The notes below the pieces were generated by a model, which was not told the DNA's origin, did not search any database, and was given only the letters and a program-made list of their open reading frames with translations. Positions 13,138 through 26,800 of a stretch of DNA of 64,000 nucleotides are shown here, one piece after another; within the stretch, counting starts at the first letter, position 1, and the number at the start of each line of letters is the position of its first letter. The stretch comes from Archilochus colubris (Eukaryota; Chordata; Aves; Apodiformes; Trochilidae), in assembly GCA_023079485.1 (NCBI GenBank), contig CM041085.1, forward strand, positions 29,745,121 to 29,809,120, given 5' to 3'. A program made the position numbers and the translations under genes.

Positions 13138-14831
13138 TTATGTCCCCTCAGTTTCTGTGCTTTCTACCACTGGTTCACTTTCTATATCAGCTTCTGTGTC
13201 ACTCTTCTCTTTGTTTATCTCGACGGAAGATGTCAGTTTTTCATAAAGTTCTGGATCATCCTGCACCTGTGCCGTTGGTGGCTGACTTTCTGTCTCTGTA
13301 TTTTCACCATTTACCTGGGGTGTATTATCGGGTTTGCGTTGGGAAGTGGCCCCATCAAAATATTCAAACACCCGTGGATGTGGAGGGGGGATCCAGTTGT
13401 TTGACATTCTGTCTCTTCCAAACCTGTTCCCATTAATTTCTCTGCAAAAATTAAAATCTCTGTCATCCCTATCCCTCTGTCTTTCCCAGGGTCTTCTGCG
13501 GTCATCAAAATCTCTGTGAGCATCTTGGTCAAATCCTCTGTTCCAATTGGGACCACTTCTACTATCAAACCTATAGTTCCCATGCCGAAACCTCTCTCTG
13601 TCTTCATGGAAGCCTTTAGGGCCACCATAAATAGGGAAGGCATGGTGCTCTCTTTCATCATAATCTCCTCTCTGTCCCCAGTGCTTGTCTGAATTGAAAG
13701 CAAAATGCTCTCGGCGACCAAGGTTATCTATACCTGGTCTTCCAAAATTTTCTCTCATGTCTACATGTGGTCTTGCGAAGTGTTCTCTTCCATCTACTGG
13801 AGGCCTTCCAATACCCTCTCTTGGATCAACTGGTGGTCGTCCAACAGAATCTCTGACATCCACTGGAGATGGTCTGTTAAGATTATCTCGGTTTTCCACT
13901 GGAGGAAAGCGATAATCTCTGTCTCCTTCCTGCTGAATGTTATCACCTCCAAGTGGTAGTCTTTTCTCTGGATTAGAAATGCTATCAATATTTTGTCTTC
14001 CTGGTGTTCCAAAGGGTCTTTCTGGTTGATTAAAAATATCTACTGGAGGAAAAGGACCTCGAGGTGGTGGGTGAAGAGATGGATCAAGGATTGCTGGAGG
14101 AGGAATACTACGCTGTGGTGGCATTCCTGGCTGCATTAATGGAAACCTTGGTCCAGGTGAATGGGGCATTAGGCCTGGACGAATATCTATGATGGGCATT
14201 CCCGGCATCCTTTGACTACTAATATTTAAATGAGGCATGTTTTGAACCCCAGCTGGATGCTGCATTGCCAGAAGTCCAGAACTACTTGAAATATTTGGTG
14301 GTGGCACTCCCATAAGTCCAGAACTACTTGAAACATTGGGTGGTGGCATTATGAGAAGCCCAGAGTTGCTTGAGACACTTGGTGGCTGTACTCCTGCTAG
14401 AACTCCTGAGCTGCTTGAGACACTTGGTGGCTGCATTCCTGTCAGAAGGCCAGGGTTGCTTGAGACACTGGGTGGATGCACTCCAGCAAGAAGCCCTGAG
14501 CTACTTGAGACACTTGGTGGTTGAACTCCAGCCATAAGTCCAGAGCTGCTTGAGACACTGGCTGGCTGAACTCCACTGGCAAGAGAAGAGCTACTGGAGA
14601 TGGCAGGTAGCTGTACTCCTCCTGCAAGACCAGAACTGCTTGAAACAGTTGGTGGCTGCACTCCTACAAGTCCAGAGCTGCTTGAAACACTGGGTGGCTG
14701 TACTCCCCCTACAAGTCCACAGCTACTTGAGACGCTGGGTGGTTGCCCTTCTCCAGTAAGCCCAGAACTGCTTGAGACACTGGATGGCTGCACTCCTCCA
14801 AGTCCAGAGCTACTCGAGACATCACTTTGCA
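13138..14831 (-). CDS. SCAF8: SCAF8 exon 20, last coding exon with tandem repeat and C-terminus
   Basis: 1,694 coding nt ending in TAA at 13,138-13,140 (residues 792-1355). After VQSD come 13 imperfect 14-15-residue units of VSSSSGLxxGVQPPS type (residues about 796-984), then a Pro/Met-rich stretch with IIDIRPGLMPHSPGPRFPL, a Pro-rich run, four to five PVDxREGIGRP-like units (13,700-13,890), a long Arg/Asp-rich stretch (RDFDDRRRPWERQRDRDDRD) and a conserved acidic end (DPELYEKL, then ESEPVVESTETEGT). The acceptor is TGTTTTAG|TGC. The frame stays open above 14,831 to an upstream ATG at 14,889, but that part is intron: the acceptor and phase fit exon 19, and the Cys-rich extension is unlike the family. 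Confidence 0.95.
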
Positions 14832-17800
14832 CTAAAACACAGTGACAAGAAGAACAGTTAGCAGAACATGCTGGTGTAACACATAGCATTCAGAACAAAA
14901 TGCAGCTTAATCCATACTCTGTTAATGCATTCAGTGATGATACTGCTGAGAAGGTCTCAACAAACATGCATCATTTTTATTATACGGGTGCTAAATAGAC
15001 ATTATACCACAGAAATGAACGTCTCTTCATAGCAAAGAATGTACAGCAGCTTAAAATTGACAAACACCACAGCCATCACTCAATTTATGCAAGAGAAGTA
15101 CTAAAAACTTTGATATAATTCTAAAAATGTTACACTATCTTACCCTCTCCTGCTCCTTTCCATTGACATTAATGTAGTGAGAATGCACTACATTTCTTTT
15201 CAATTTTTTTTTAAAGGTCTCCCAGTCTCAGCTTAACTTTTCAAATATATGAAAGAAACATCCCTGAGCATAGGCTCCTAGAAAATCAGTCATCAGATCA
15301 TCACAAAGATGGTTCCCAGCACTCTTCCAACTTTAACTGAAAACCAGCATTAAAGTTCCTACTCTGTAGTTCTCAGTGCAATGGATTACAATCTGCAAAA
15401 ACCCCTCAGAAGTATGATGTTTTCTGTATGAAACTGCATCAGCCCATAAAGACATATCTTACCAGATCTATTGTTTTCACTGGAAGAAATCTGAAGGTCT
15501 GTAAGATGTGATCCCTTTTCATCTGATTCTGGTTTGTTGATTGGAAGAGGATTAAAAACACTTCCAGCAGATAATGTTGGAGTAGCTAAATTGCTAGTAA
15601 CTGTGCCAACTGGTAGAACAAGGCTAGTAAAAGGAACATCCTTCATTGTTTCTTGTGCAATTGGTAATGGAGGTTGTACTAAAGCTGTTGAGAGATAACA
15701 GAAGTGTATCTCAGCAATAATCAACATAAGTTTGCCAAAGGTCAGTGTGATACATCAAAATCAGTGAAATTAATTACTCTAAGTGTTACATTTTTCTGAT
15801 GACAATTTTTTATCCTTAATCAGCATGTAAGATCTAAAATCCTTGTAGAGGTCATGGCCACAAACTGCAGGCAACCTAAGCAATGAGTCCTCTTTAACAG
15901 ACATTTAACTATAAATGGATACAGTTAAAAGGCTAAACAAAAATATTATAAATTATTCAGTGACTAACACCAAATAGATCAAGTAACAGATACACCTATT
16001 AATGACAGGTTCAAATATTGGACTATGCATACAAATAATCAATAATTTTTTTTTTCAGTAGCTCCACAGTATCATCTTTGAGTCAACTTTTTTCAACAGG
16101 TTTTCTCTGTAAAATTTTTCCCAGTACCTGCATAACCAGCTAAAAAGTAACTTCTGTGTTGCTATTTTCCATTACACAGGATTAACTTCCTTTTGATTAA
16201 GTAACAAATCAAACAAGTAAGTTTTTAGTAACACAAAGAACTATTAGAAGAATCAAACTTACGTGTTGGAACCACTGGTGGGACAACAGGTGGTGGGACA
16301 ACAGGTGGTGGGACCACAGGTGGAACTGGGGGAGGCATATAACCTATATAGAAAAAAAATTTTACAAGGGAAACAAATAAAGTTCTGATGCAAAAGTTTG
16401 CCTACATTATTCATCCTGAAAAGCTGCATCCCTGAAGACTGGCAATCAGCAAATGTATGGGAAGAGGTAATAGTAGTGATTGTTTTAAAAAATAACCCTA
16501 TATTTATTGTAGACTGTGATTCCTTAAAAGTGATTTCTGCCAGCAATATTCATAGAATAAAATAGACTTTCAAAACTTTCCATATACAAGAGATTATTTA
16601 CAAGGATTTTCAAATGTTCATTTTTATCAAAGTTCAAAAAAAAATCCTGCTTTTGCCCCTACTTGACACAACACTCTGGTAAAATTATACAGTTAGAGAT
16701 AAGAAATTTCATACTGCATGAAAATCAAAGATTCAAAGGTTAAATAGCTCAAGCAGTCACCTGTAGCTGATGGGAAACCATACAAAAAAAATGATGTACA
16801 TAGAGGCACATAACTGGAGTACACTCATTACATACCCAACTTAATTACTAATTACTTACCTGGAGGTGGCTGTGAAGGGTTGAAACTCGCTCGCAAGAAG
16901 GGGGGAGGAGGAATTGCACTATAACCAGGAGGAGGGACAGGCATTGTGACAGGAAATGCAGGTGGAACCAAGCTAACAGCAGGCACAGCTGGAGCTACTG
17001 GAATCTTTTTCCAGGAGAAAAAAACAAACGAACAAACAAAAAAGCAATTTCAGTAACTGATCATAAACTGATCAACTGCAGTTCAAATTAAGCTCTAAAT
17101 GTAACAAAGGCTGTATATATATATATGTGTATATATTCTGAACACACTGAAGAATTAGTTTGTGTTCTGAAATGGAATGTACGCTACAGGTAAACAAGGA
17201 CACTGGAAAAATACTATGCTTTCTTCTCCTTATTCAAAAAAGAATAGAAAATACATGGTTAAATAGTATACTAAAGACTGAAACTTTACCCACAGGAGAT
17301 AAGTGAATGCAGAAAGGGAAAGTGAGAATAGGAAAATGTAGAAAGTGTGGCAATTTGACAGCAGTTAGACACCAGTGAGTCTATCCTTGTTAGAAAAATT
17401 TACATCTTTTAGAACAGTATGTAAAAGTTAAGCTTAATGTATGTAATTATAAGGCTAATAATGCTGATGAAATCTTGAAAATTTTTTAGTATTTCTCAAA
17501 CTTCTTTTTGAGCTACATGTTTTGATGCACTGCAGAATTGTAAGTAGTTAGCAGCAGACTAAAAGTTCTATATATGTATACTTAAATACATACTGATCAC
17601 AGTGTACACTAGCAGGCAGCTGAAATAATATTGAAGATACTTTTTGTGAAAAGAAAAAAACCTCAAAATGTAATGCAGGTAAATGCAAATATTTTAACTT
17701 TTCATAGTAATTTTACATCAGCTCAAGTATTGGAACTCTCCATTCATGTAAGGAAAGAAAAAACAGTATTAATGTGAATTTAAAAAAATGTACTAGGCAA

Positions 17801-20800
17801 CTCCTTCTCATTTTATTAACAAAATTCAGCAGAAAATTGGAGACTTGTGAATTACTGCATATAGAGTGTAGCAGCACACTACCTGAATAATCAGATCTTT
17901 TGAATATGAGACTGTCCCTATGAAATCCTGCCTAAAATTTTTAAGAAAACAAAGTATGTTCATTGATGTGGGGAAGAGCACACAGGTAGAGACGTTCATT
18001 TGAAAACTTTTTTCACAAGTGAAAAAAAAAAGATTATTGCACTGCTTATCGTAGAGAAAGATGCTTTGTTCTATAAGCAAAATACTTTCTGTAAGCTCAT
18101 TTTAATTTCTCCTTAGAAAATTAATATGCCAAGGTTTAATTGTTTCTTTTTGCAATTACTCTGTCTCTGACGTTTGAGCCTTCATTTGAGAGTGTACACA
18201 AATTTGGGATAAACTGTGCATGACACTGAAGATTTTACTCAACCATGGCTACTGATTTTACTCTAAAATATTTCAGAGACAAAAAACACATGGACATAGC
18301 ACTACAGTATTTTTGATATAATTACTGCAACTCGGCAGTGAAATTTATCTGTATTGAATAAAAGGTTCACCCTCCAGTTCTCTTGAGGTTTTTGCAGACT
18401 CAGATCAATACAAACCTGCAGCATAGTGACTGGTTGCGTGTAAGCTTCTGTCTGTGTTGTAATAACTGTACTCTTATCAACTGCAGCACTCTGCGTAGTT
18501 TGAGTATTTTCTTTAGCAGCTTCTGAGCTTCTGGCTGTCTCCCACTCTTTAAAAAAAATGCATTTTTAATTTAAAATATAATAAATGAGTCTTTTTGTTT
18601 AAATACTAAAAAATCCTTTCTTAAATTTTAATCTGGTATCTACATGGATTCATGACACATAGCCCTCAAACTTACTACAAAAAGAAGGACAAGTAATATA
18701 ATATATTTTAAAGAATGCAAAATATCTTTTAATCACTTGCACCTTTAATCACTGTTTAATTATGACTGTATACAAACTGATTTTTCAACACTTGACAATT
18801 TTTTTTCACCATCATTCTGTTAATCTGTAATAGGAGTATGCTCCAGTTTTCTAAACACTGCTGTAGTCAACATATTTGTGTTATCTGCTGGGTACTGTAC
18901 GATGACAGAGAACCTCCATGTTAAACAAATCTCAGTCCAAACCTCAACCTGCCTTCTGCCACTTCCTGAAGTGGTTTTGCATTTCAAGTTTAACATACTG
19001 AATGTATCCCAGTAATGCTCCTTGTTTTAATTTTTCTTGCACTTATACTCAATTTTTACTAAAGCAAGCCTGCGAGACTGAAAAAAAACATTTTGCTATA
19101 GGAGTCTTAACCTACTGTTTATTTCAGTATAGCTCACTCATTTGGTTCTAGATCCATTTGAAGAAAATACAGTACTCATAAATCTTTCACAAACCTCCTA
19201 ATTCAGAGTAAGGTCTAAAATTATTTGATCTCCTGTCTCCAACTTTGTGGAGGAAATACCTGAAGGTTCAGCTATGCTTTTTGGACAAGTTCCAACTCCC
19301 TTAAATTAACTTATATCTGAATATAAGATTCTTCACAATCACAAGCAGATCATATTTCTACACATATTAAGATTTTGCATACTTGGAAATGAGCACACAG
19401 CAAATTCCTAACGTTTAAATAATGTTAACTTTTATTAACTTACTGAAATTAATTCCCCTTTGTCTCTTAATTCCTCATTGTTATGACAACCCACTGCTTA
19501 CCTATAAAGACAATCTATGTTTCATTATTACAGTGCCATTTATATCGGACACAAATAGCTACCAAAATTTATGTACATAAGAAAAGAGTATGTATTACCT
19601 AAAAAATAATCCTCCAAAGGATTTGCAACTACAAAAATAAACACATCTTCTAATAATCAGACTGTTAATGTTCATACCTGTATTTACTGTTTCCTGGTCA
19701 ATCATGCCACCTTCAGCAAAGCCCTCTAAATCATCCAGTTTTACTTTCTCCCAAGGAATATATGAAACTCCCAGATCCACATCCCAGAATTGCTTATATT
19801 CTGTTTTCACACCTTTATTCAAAGCCCAGGCAATCTGAAAATAAAACCCAACCAGATGATGTGGCTAAACCACGTGAATGAATCATTTCCTTCATGTTTC
19901 TGTCACTGCAGATCAATTGTGTTGTCAGTTTCTAGTTTTATCAAGTTTTTAATTTTAAATGAAACTATAGGAAATTTACTTGGCCTCTGCAACAGGTGTG
20001 TGTGTAAGATTAATTACATCCAAAAGCTTAAATTTGTTCTACATTAATACTTACATACACATGGGGAAACTAATAATACAGTAATTCAAGGACTAACCCT
20101 AAAGGATCCAAGAAAGTAGGAAAAATCACAGCATTTAATCATATACTTAACTCTGTAAGAATATGATGAAATTTAGTATAAAATCCACATGGTCAGGTAC
20201 AGTCTTATACTGTTATCACTGTCACATAAAAAAATGTTCTCCAAGTATTTCCTAAGTATCAAGTCATAAATTCATTTTACTATCTTTCCTGTTGCCTGTT
20301 AAAAGCTGCATTTTACAGAGAAAAAACAATTTACAGTATATTGCTTCATTCTTTTCCATACTGAACATCTGAATGAAACACTGCTAAATGTAAATCTTCA
20401 TACTAAAAGTGTGCTATATTTGAAATGGAAAGAATCCTTAGATTAAAATCAAATTACCTTAATAATTTTAGATCCAATTTTATAAGATCCAGAACTAAGT
20501 TTCTGAAGAGCACGATACGCATCTTGTCGGTGAACCATACAGACATAAGCACAGCCTCTTGGGGGAATCATCTATGGAAAAAAAATCAATGCTGTTAAAA
20601 AGCAGGAAAAGCAGGATTTAAGATTACATAACCACACTATGTCAATACTAATTTAAAAAGAAAAAGTCTTACACTGTGAAAAATTGATTCCTTAATCAGC
20701 CATAATAACAATTTTGATCATCAGCAAAACTTAAGTGTGATATTGGCAGGGTACTCCTGTTTTAACATTGTCAAGAAGCAGCAGCAAACTGAACAGGTGC

Positions 20801-23800
20801 TAAAAATTATATGAAAGATGAGAAGATGGAGAAGGCAAAACCTGGAGGCTATATTATGACAACTTCAGAAAAGCAGAAGTTTCTACATCTTCTTAAGCCC
20901 CAAATTCCCTGTGAGCTGAGCAACAACCTTTCACAGAGAAGCAAACCACTGATTAAAGCATTCTGTATTTCTGAAAAGCAGAGTCCTCATTGCTGAAGTG
21001 TGATTTCCACTAGCTTTAATGTTTTATTCAGGAAAAGAAAAGTCCGATAGGCTTGTATATCTTTGAAAGTTTGCAAAACATACATGACAATTGCTTTTTT
21101 TTTTTTTAAATCAAAAATATATGTGTGTTTTTATGTTATTTAGGAGCACACAGTAATATAGCAGACAAAACCATTTATGATGACACAATTTAATGCAGTT
21201 CTTATAGAAATATGTTTAAGATATACAACCATACTATCCTAGGCAATTAGAGCTTTGTGGAATATGTAGACTGAACTATTTACAATGTGTTTTGCCACTA
21301 ATTTTAACAAGCACTGGGATATTATGGTTGTTACTTTACTTTCATTTCAGCTTTCTTAATTGCTATCCACTGAAAATCAAAATGAGTATTAAATGTCAGG
21401 CTATAGGGGTTTTTTTTTGACTTGTGAAACTTTTTAGTTGATTATGTAATGCCACAAAAACTATTCCTTATTAATCATATATTCCAATAATCAAAGTTCT
21501 ATGAAAAATAGTAAAAATGTCTGAAATTAAGTAAATTGCATTAGAAGTACTTAAAAAACTTTTGGAGCAAGAGACAAACCCTGAAATTTCTCTTACGTAC
21601 GTCTGTTATTTCAGGAGAACTATACTTTCTCTTGAAACTGAATATAGGCAACAATGAATTATGGCTCCAAATATCTAAATCTATATTACTGGAAATAATG
21701 AGAAGTGTATCTACTAATTATAAGCATCCTTTTAGTTGTCACATTTTATAATGTACACTTCTTTACAGTACAATTTCTTTTAAGTGTTTTATCCACATTG
21801 ATTCACTCAAGAAACCAGCCCATAACCAAGAACAATGTGGATACACATTAGTTTCTGTCCATTAGTCCAAGGAAAAATAATACCTGTCCTATGCCACACC
21901 ACAGAAGGAGAAAAGACATAACTTTTTATATGTTAAGACCCTAGATTGAAAAAACTGTCAATTGTTAGTGCTCGGGAAAAGCCGTTTTACCAAAAAGTGT
22001 ACTGTCTTCAGTGCTTTGAAAGGCTGTACATGAAAACCAAGAAGCAAATAGGATAGCCACAGTTTTTAAACAGGGATAAAAAGCCTCCTACATAATAGTG
22101 TAAGCTGCTAAAAGGAATTCAGAGGCATAAGTATGTTTAAGAAAGCCTGTAATCCCTGAAAATGCATTGTAATATGCTTACTTACATTAATTGACTCTAT
22201 TTGTCCAAATTCTTCAAACAAGTTAGTTAAATCTTGCTGCGTAGCCTTCTTGTCTACTTGACCTACCCAAAGAGTAGTACTGCAAACTGTCAAGAGAAAT
22301 ATTCACATCAATCAAAATAATAGAATGACAGATTACAGAATGGTAGATTATAAAATACTCTATAGCATGGATATAAAAGGCTTTACAATTACACAGAAAT
22401 CATTGACCAAAAACCAATAGTAAATCTATTACTTAATGCACAGATATAAGACACCAAACAGATGTTCAGTATTAGTGTTCATTCTTCTTGTTACGTTTTT
22501 TTTAAACAAAATATTTGTTTTGAAAGAAGTGGAAAAAAAAATTCTGTAGTTATGAGCTAAGGTAAACTGCATTAGAAAAAAAAAGCCAAACTGCTGTTAC
22601 AGAAAAAAAAAAAGATTTCTACTCCACATTCCATGAGAAACATGCCTCTAGGATTTAAAACCAGTTTTCGTGAAGCAAGACTAATTTCTAAATAGTTTGA
22701 AGTGTATTACAGAAGGAACTTAATTGCAGTATTATGCATTGCATTTTCACCTGAAGGAAATGTAAACTATATTTTTACTTTACTATGGAGCACATCTCAG
22801 AAAGACAAGGCCCATAACTGAGCTGAAGATGTCCATGATACTTCTGGCTCTTGCCAATTCCACCACAAGCCCAGATCCCTCCAATTTGTCTCTGAAATGC
22901 CTACCCCTTGTTCACCCAATTTCACTGTTTCTAGCACTCATCTCAAAATACTTTCCCATTGATTTATGAAACTGTGTGAATAAACTTTTCCTTCTTACTA
23001 CGTTCCCTCTTTCTTGTATGCATCTTCTCTCTAGAAATGACAACAGTCTGCAGAAGATGAAATCCAGTTGTGTTCTGGATACTTTCGAAAGATACGACCA
23101 TTATGGTCTGTCTTATCAACGCAAATTACTAGTTTCACATTTCCACCTGCTTTGGCTCTATATTCCTGTGAAAGGCTATTTAGAAGCCATCTGAAGATTT
23201 AGCAAAACTGGCCTCTAAGATATTCAGCAAAGTGTCCAAAGTGTGTACCACATAAATGTCTTAACAGCATATCGGTTTTCAGATGAAGTGCTGATCATCT
23301 TCAAATGCCCTACAGAAGACAGCATTAAAGACAAAGCAGATTGTAACTTAGGGACAGACTCTGTTCAGAAGTCAAATCATTGGTGCAATAGTATCAGTAA
23401 AATCATCAGTATGATACTTGCTTAAATGATGCACCTAAGTTGTACAAAACATCAGAAATGGAAGTGATTAACAAGAAAAAAGTCACTGTATTCTGTAACA
23501 GCACACAAGCTAAATCTTTTCCTTTCAATGAAAAACAAAGCCTTTTTATTCCTTTAATATTATACTACTAAAACAGAAAGCAGCTGCCACTTACCACTTA
23601 GTGTTTTTGATCGTATGGGAGGCAATCCCTTTTTCTGACGTTCCTTTTCCCTTTCCCTAGCCCTTCTTTCACTAGAATATGATCGAGATGACTTTCTCTT
23701 CCTTTCTCTTGATCTTGAGCGTGAACGTTTCCTGTGTTTACGCTTGCGAGAACCAGACCGTGATCTAGACCTTCGTTTTCTTGGTGACCTATAAAATACT

Positions 23801-26800
23801 TAGTTTCAGTATGCTGAGTTAAAAAAATCCTTCTAATTTAAAAATCCTTCTAATTTAGTTTTCTATTAACTACATATTTTAAGCATGATACAGGCATTTC
23901 CATTATATTCACATGAACTGCTTCAGGAAGTAAACTTCTTGCCATTACTGCGAGGAACAAAAGATATAACTTGAGCTTTAAGCAAAACATAATCTGAATG
24001 TTCCCTAACAATATCTACTTTTCTGGCATAGATAACCTGCCCAGATGGTCAAGTGCTCGTTATTTTTGTGACTTGAGCAGGTCTTTAAAAATGAAAGTAA
24101 CTACAGACATGCAAAATGAACTGTCATATAGAAAGTCTGCATCTAACATACAAATATTAAATAAATGCTACTTTTTTAATTACCAAAAACTGCTCATGAT
24201 AATTTTGAAAAATAAAGGACTGGAATGATAGTTACAAAATACAAATTTGTTTCAAAAAAGCCTTCATTTACTTCATTTAATACAAGTTAATTATGAAACC
24301 TGGAACGAGATCTTGAACGAGTTCTTGATCTTGAACGAACAGCCGATTTCTTTTCCTCTTGTTCAAAAACCTCTTCTTCAGCAACATCCTGACCTTCATC
24401 TATATCCATGTCCTGAGGTCAGATGTAACAGATGCTCAATAACATGTAAGTAATATACTCACAAGATACATGACTACATGAAAGCATACATCCGTATAAC
24501 TTATTTTAAAATCATTTCAATCTATGTTTTCCTTTCAACTTCTCTAACCAAATTCAGAATAGTTTTACCTGTTGCTGAATATCAATTGAATCATCTACAT
24601 TTGTTTCCACTTCTAAAAATTGCTGTTGACTACTCCCTTGTGATGGCGATGCAGAGTGCTCTGAACCAAAATTTCCTTCTTGATTCTCCTCAGGGCTTGC
24701 CTAAATAACAAATAATATAACATAAAAAGCCTCATAAATCAAAATGCTTACTGTGTAAAATGTCATACTACATGAAACTATTGTTCAAATATCTCTGAAA
24801 AACTAATTATCTTATTTTCCCACTTCCCATTAATATACAAAATGCCGCTCTATTCTATTCCTTTTTTTTTATCATGTTAAATACAAAACTTTGAAAATAT
24901 GAATAATCCTGACTATTAAAAGATTAGTATCTATGTGCTGAATCAAAACCCCAAAGTATGCTACTTGCTGCTTAATTTGGTTAGTTTCAAAACAAAACCT
25001 CACAGCACAAACAATAGTGATGGCAGCCACACGAACAGTGACATTGGTCACTCATGCACAGACATTAACAAAATATATTTTGTTATTAATATAACAAAAA
25101 TATTTGCAATGCCAATTAAACTAGTAAAAATTTGAAATTTAACTCCAAAATTCCTCACAGTGCATGATTTAAGCAAGTAATTATGAGATACGGGACAGCG
25201 TTGTGTAATACGTGTCAGCATGACAACTACAAAAGATCTAACAAAACAGGGAGTTCTGAAATAACACTAAAATTTAAAACTGTAAACCACTAAATGCATT
25301 GTTGCTTTGCTATAAAGAAATACTATAATGGCCAGCACATTGGAGTAAAAGTACAGATTTGGAATAAATACCTAAGATATGAATGAAATCCATGTCACAT
25401 AGGAAATACAATGAAAATACTCAAAAATGCTATCAGGACAATTCTGGAAAGTAATTTTAAACCTATAATTCAATATTGCAGGTACAAATTTCAGTGATTC
25501 TCATTACATTTTCCCATTAATTAAGCAAATCGTAGGTATTCTATCTGCCAGCAGAATGGTAGAAAATTAGCAGAATGACATGTAGTACCAAGTTTATTTG
25601 GTTTATCTTCATACTTTTAAACAGCTTATAATGACAGTTCACAGAAAAATTAAACTATAATTCAGTAATGTATTCTAACATTATCTGTTTTGTCTCATTT
25701 TCCTTATATTTAATTACCCTTCAACAATCTGTTTCTTGATATGAGTTCCTCTGTTTCTTATTGCTCCTTCTGTTTCCATCTTTTATCCTTTTCTCTCCCT
25801 CTGCTCCTAATTAGATGCTTTATATTTTTATTTTGTATTTTATGTTTCCTTCTCTTTCCCTTAATCTTTTTCACTGATGCTTAAACATGGAGAAAAAGAA
25901 AATCTTCCTCATAATATGCTGCAGTCATACAGAAAATAGTAGCTAGTAAAAAAAATTACTATAAAAAAAATCAGTCACAAAACTCAAGTGATGTTCTTTG
26001 TTGAAAGCTGAGTGACTGCACCTTTGCATAGGTTAAATGAAAATTCACAATGGATGTTTGTTATGTTTGTGGTTCCTCTAGATATTTTTCAATCAAAGAG
26101 TTCTATTTCACTGTGGAACTAGTAAATCCAAATACTTCACAGAAAGTCCAGTTTGTATCTGTCCAGTATCAATACACAAGAAACTTGTTTTTTTGGATTT
26201 TTTAATGGGATCAGGAGGAGCGAGGACCAACTTCAAGAAAGAGTGGTAAGGACCCAATTCATATAGTTAACAAGGAATCTTGGGCTGTCTCAAGCATCAG
26301 TTCTTACTCATAAATGAGGAAATATGTATCTATACTCTTTAGCTCAGATTCTTCAACAGAAGAACCTTCAACCAAGACTTAAAGCTGGTAAGGGAAATAG
26401 TAAGTTATCCACAGTCTCTGTTCTGGCCTCTTGATGGCTCTGCAGCAGCAGCTCATAAGCTGCTCTCCCTTCACAGACAGGAGCATCATCACTTCAGTGC
26501 TCACCTTCTGACAGAAGGGAAGAATCTTTTCTACCCCTTATAAAGAGCTTTACAACCAAAGTACAGTCAGTCTGTAACTAAGCTAAAGGGTACTCTTTCC
26601 TAAGAGAAGCAAAATGTACACCCTACAAATTTGACTGGTTATTTTAATTTTTTTTTCTGCTTTAAGTTCTTTCTTCCACTTATTCCATTTACCCTGCAAG
26701 ATTAATGATCAGCCAGTGACAGAGACTTTCATTATGAGAGATGTTTCAGTAACAAGAAATTCTTTGTCCTGAGGTATGACTTCTATTACTGCTGGAGAAC

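Noticed and set aside
13131..14012. Other frames of 60-136 codons over exon 20 on both strands
   Set aside because: Shadows of the long SCAF8 coding exon, with no domain and no splice support.
14254..14820. CRISPR-like array
   Set aside because: The repeats are contiguous coding units without unique spacers, in a vertebrate gene.
14336..14845. Plus-strand open frames with LLETLGGCTP-like repeats
   Set aside because: They are the antisense shadow of the exon 20 repeat; periodicity of a multiple of three keeps several frames open.
14832..14889. N-terminal extension of the 583-codon frame that starts with Met at 14,889
   Set aside because: A TTTTAG acceptor at 14,832-14,833 joins in phase to exon 19; the extension is Cys-rich and unlike SCAF8, so it is intron read-through.
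15386..15727. 113-codon minus-strand frame starting MLIIAEIHF
   Set aside because: The first 14 or so codons are intron 18 and the last part is intron 19; only the middle is exon 19.
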